From NCBI GenBank assembly GCA_041748615.1, contig JBGTCY010000205.1, positions 1 to 26,715 of the forward strand: a stretch of DNA of 26,715 nucleotides, read 5' to 3'. This stretch comes from JBGTCY01 sp041748615 (lineage in GTDB: Bacteria; Bacteroidota; Bacteroidia; Chitinophagales; CAIOSU01). Within the stretch, counting starts at the first letter, position 1. The number at the start of each line of letters is the position of its first letter. Below, one piece after another: positions 24,509-26,715 of the stretch. The position numbers were made by a program, and so were the translations under genes. Under the pieces are notes generated by a model. The model was not told the origin of the DNA. It saw only the letters and a list, made by a program, of their open reading frames with translations, and made no database searches.

Positions 24509-24738
24509 ATTGCAACCGGGTAGATGTTTTCACCCTTGAGCGAATCGGCAGCGAATGATAATGCCGCATAAATGCCCTCTTTCGTAAGTCGGGGATGGGA
24601 CTTTAAAAGATTTTCAACGGATTCACCGGCAGCAAGCGATTGTAAAATCAATTCAACCGTCAGTCGTGTTCCTTTGACGACAGGTTTTCCCATCATTACT
24701 TTAGGATTTACCTCTATTAAACCACCGTAGTTTTCCAT
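24505..24738 (-). CDS. DUF433 protein, probable antitoxin
   Basis: I start at the ATG at 24736-24738 (77 residues). A frame extension of 20 codons upstream is Phe/Asn-rich and unlikely. The family signature is VNPKVMMGKPVVKGTRLTVELILQSLAAG, followed by LLKSHPRLTKEGIYAALSFAADSL, a helix-turn-helix-like arrangement. DUF433 genes are commonly found just upstream of DUF5615 genes and are taken to encode the antitoxin and DNA-binding repressor. On the minus strand a TTTG and a TACATTCT box 16 nt apart lie upstream and could be the promoter. Confidence 0.82.
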   Translation of the reverse strand: MENYGGLIEVNPKVMMGKPVVKGTRLTVELILQSLAAGESVENLLKSHPRLTKEGIYAALSFAADSLKGENIYPVAI

Positions 24739-25001
24739 GTTTTTATTTCTATTTGAGAATGTAATAAAGCAGGATATATCAAAATTATGAAAAAACAATT
24801 TATGATATTAACCCCCACCGTTAATCCAAGATTTCCGCAGAAACTCCTCTGATGTGCTGATGCTTCTATTTATTCTGTTGATTCTCGCAGATTTATTTAT
24901 TGCATCAAATTTATTTTCAGCGAACTTCATTGTCTATTTCAAATCAACATAAAATAGTTTTAGTAATCATTCGTGCATTCGTAGCAAATAAAAATTAACT
25001 G

Positions 25002-25613
25002 ATGTACATCCCAAAACACTTTCAATCCCATAACCGGCAGGAAGCCCTCGCTTTCATGGGGGCATACAGTTTTGCCGCTATCATCACCAGCGAAAACGAA
25101 GTGCCGGTTGCCACCCATCTGCCTTTCATCGTTGAAACGCGCGGGGAAAATATTGTTTTAAGTTCACACCTCGCGAAGCCAAACCCACAACACCAGCATT
25201 TCACCGAAAAAAGAGCACTCGTGATTTTCACCGAGCCGCACGCCTACATTTCCCCGAAATTTTATTCAAAAGAACTCAACGTCCCCACCTGGAATTATCT
25301 CTCCGTTCATGCTTACGGTCGTGGAGTAATTTTGGATGGTGACGAGCAATGTCTGCACCTGCTTGAAAAAATGATTGTTCAATATGAAACAGCCTATCTT
25401 GAGCAATGGCAAAAATTACCGATGGATTATAAGCGCAAGATGCTTCAGGGAATCGTTGCCTTTGAAATTCATGTGGACGAATTGCAATTCAAGAAAAAGC
25501 TGAGTCAGAATAAAACGCGGGAGGAACGGCACCGCGTTATTTCAGCCTTTGAAAACAGCGCTTCCGAAAACGAACGCACCATCGCGCAATATATGCAAAC
25601 ACCCAAAAGCTAA
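25002..25613 (+). CDS. FMN-binding PaiB-family protein
   Basis: The 203 residues match the PaiB / 'FMN-binding negative transcriptional regulator' family throughout: MYIPKHF at the start, ATHLPF (37-42), SSHLAKPNPQH, then ALVIFTEPHAYISPKFY and VPTWNYLSVHAYGRG. The fold is the split beta-barrel of flavin-binding proteins. Despite the family name, DNA binding is not visible, and the B. subtilis role in sporulation and protease control cannot be transferred. Only 9 bp separate its stop from the ilvA start, so the two genes are probably co-transcribed. A link between this flavoprotein and threonine dehydratase is not obvious. Confidence 0.88.
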   Translation: MYIPKHFQSHNRQEALAFMGAYSFAAIITSENEVPVATHLPFIVETRGENIVLSSHLAKPNPQHQHFTEKRALVIFTEPHAYISPKFYSKELNVPTWNYLSVHAYGRGVILDGDEQCLHLLEKMIVQYETAYLEQWQKLPMDYKRKMLQGIVAFEIHVDELQFKKKLSQNKTREERHRVISAFENSASENERTIAQYMQTPKS

Positions 25614-25622
25614 CAACACAGC

Positions 25623-26715
25623 ATGATGAATCCGAACACGCAAACACAACTAATCTCCGTTGAAAAAATCCGCCAGGCGCGGGAAAAACTGAAAGGCGTA
25701 GTGATGCACACCCCGCTGATGCACAACCCGAATCTTTCACAGCAATTTGAATGCAACATTTTCCTGAAGCGCGAAGATTTGCAGGTGGTACGCTCTTACA
25801 AACTCAGAGGCGCGTACAACAAATTATCATCACTCAGCCAACAGGAATCTGAAAACGGCATCGTGTGCGCCAGCGCGGGCAACCACGCGCAGGGAGTCGC
25901 GTTTTCCTGCAACACGCTGCGCATCCACGGAAAAATTTACATGCCCAATCCAACGACCAAACAGAAAATTGACAAGGTGAGAATGTTTGGCGGTGACTTT
26001 GTGGAGGTCGTGCTTTCGGGCGATACATTTGACGATGCCTACCGCGTGGCGATGGACGATTGCAAGAAAAACAACAAAGTGTTTATTCATCCTTTCGAAG
26101 ATGAAAAAGTGATGGAAGGACAGGGCACGGTCGGGCTGGAGATTCTGGACGACATGAAAGAGCCAATTGATTATTTATTTTTGCCGGTGGGCGGTGGTGG
26201 TCTTGCCGCGGGAGTTGGCAGTTGTTTTAAACAACTTAGTCCCGCCACGATCATCATTGGAGCGGAACCGGAAGGCGCACCTGCCATGTACCGTTCACTG
26301 CATGAAGGTAAGTTGGTGACGCTTGATGAAATTGACAACTTCGTGGATGGCGCAGCCGTGAAGCGGGTTGGTGAATTGTCGTTCAGCATCGGTCGCGAAG
26401 TGCTGGATGAAATCACATTAGTTCCCGAAGGAAAAATCTGCACGATGATTCTCAAACTCTACAACGAAGAGGCGATGGTGGTGGAACCCGCGGGCGCGTT
26501 GTCCGTCAGCGCGCTGGAAGCTTACCGCGAAAAAATCAAAAAAAAAAATGTGGTGTGTATTATCAGTGGCGGCAACAACGACATCATGCGCACAGCCGAA
26601 ATCAAAGAGCGCTCGATGCTCTACGAAGGGCTGAAACATTATTTTATTGTGCGATTCCCCCAGCGGGCAGGCGCTTTACGCGAATTTGTGAATCACGTGC
26701 TCGGACCCACCGATG
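25623..26715 (+). CDS. ilvA: Threonine dehydratase (cut by the window end)
   Basis: It deaminates threonine to 2-oxobutanoate, the entry step of isoleucine synthesis, using pyridoxal phosphate. The start MMNPNTQTQLISVEKIRQAR allows either of two adjacent ATGs; 364 codons are visible. Lys60 in VRSYKLRGAYN is the cofactor lysine. CASAGNHAQGVAFS and the glycine loop PVGGGGLAAGVG bind substrate and phosphate, and SGGNND lies near the end of the catalytic domain. The visible end, YFIVRFPQRAGALREFVNHVLGPTD, opens the ACT-like regulatory domain of the shorter biosynthetic type. Its product feeds IlvB encoded in the operon 14 kb away. No leader peptide or terminator like that of ilvE is seen upstream. 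Confidence 0.95.
   Translation, partial: MMNPNTQTQLISVEKIRQAREKLKGVVMHTPLMHNPNLSQQFECNIFLKREDLQVVRSYKLRGAYNKLSSLSQQESENGIVCASAGNHAQGVAFSCNTLRIHGKIYMPNPTTKQKIDKVRMFGGDFVEVVLSGDTFDDAYRVAMDDCKKNNKVFIHPFEDEKVMEGQGTVGLEILDDMKEPIDYLFLPVGGGGLAAGVGSCFKQLSPATIIIGAEPEGAPAMYRSLHEGKLVTLDEIDNFVDGAAVKRVGELSFSIGREVLDEITLVPEGKICTMILKLYNEEAMVVEPAGALSVSALEAYREKIKKKNVVCIISGGNNDIMRTAEIKERSMLYEGLKHYFIVRFPQRAGALREFVNHVLGPTD

Overview
The window looks like chromosomal DNA of a free-living Bacteroidota. The grounds are two secreted proteins with C-terminal type IX secretion (T9SS) sorting domains plus the relic of a third, a DUF4249-like lipoprotein with a Bacteroidota-style signal, few recognisable Shine-Dalgarno sequences, promoter candidates of the TTTG / TAnnTTTG type, and spacers filled with degenerate AT-rich repeat words. 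A lineage near Chitinophagales or Sphingobacteriales is a guess; no rRNA or tRNA is visible to settle it.

Layout. At 1-4553 there is the tail of an unknown + strand gene, then on the minus strand a seven-repeat GloVer T9SS protein, a phosphatidylserine decarboxylase-like protein and the GTPase TypA/BipA. At 4943-11851 lies a minus-strand isoleucine/valine operon, transcribed ilvE-ilvD-ilvB-ilvN-ilvC. It is headed by a promoter candidate, a 17-codon Ile/Val-rich leader peptide and mutually exclusive antiterminator and terminator hairpins, which together form a ribosome-mediated attenuator. The spacers inside the operon are unusually long and carry inverted-repeat elements. At 11865-18296 follow a kinase-like hypothetical protein, a DppC-type permease with a large extra domain, purT, a DUF1569 protein and dnaG. 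At 18610-21691 are the lipoprotein and dnaK.

From 21692 to about 25000 the sequence is accessory: a LamG-type T9SS protein, two copies of a roughly 100-bp twin-hairpin repeat, a T9SS domain relic, a truncated methyltransferase joined to a truncated transposase, and a DUF433/DUF5615 toxin-antitoxin pair. The window closes with a paiB-like flavoprotein gene and ilvA (threonine dehydratase, cut by the window edge) on the + strand. IlvA supplies 2-oxobutanoate to the same pathway as the ilv operon, but it is encoded 14 kb away and shows no leader of its own.

The most rewarding feature is the ilv attenuator, where leader codons, antiterminator and terminator can all be read from the sequence. Next come several families of small dispersed inverted repeats. 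One of them shows a compensatory base-pair change between copies and an apparently clean loss of its hairpin in another copy.
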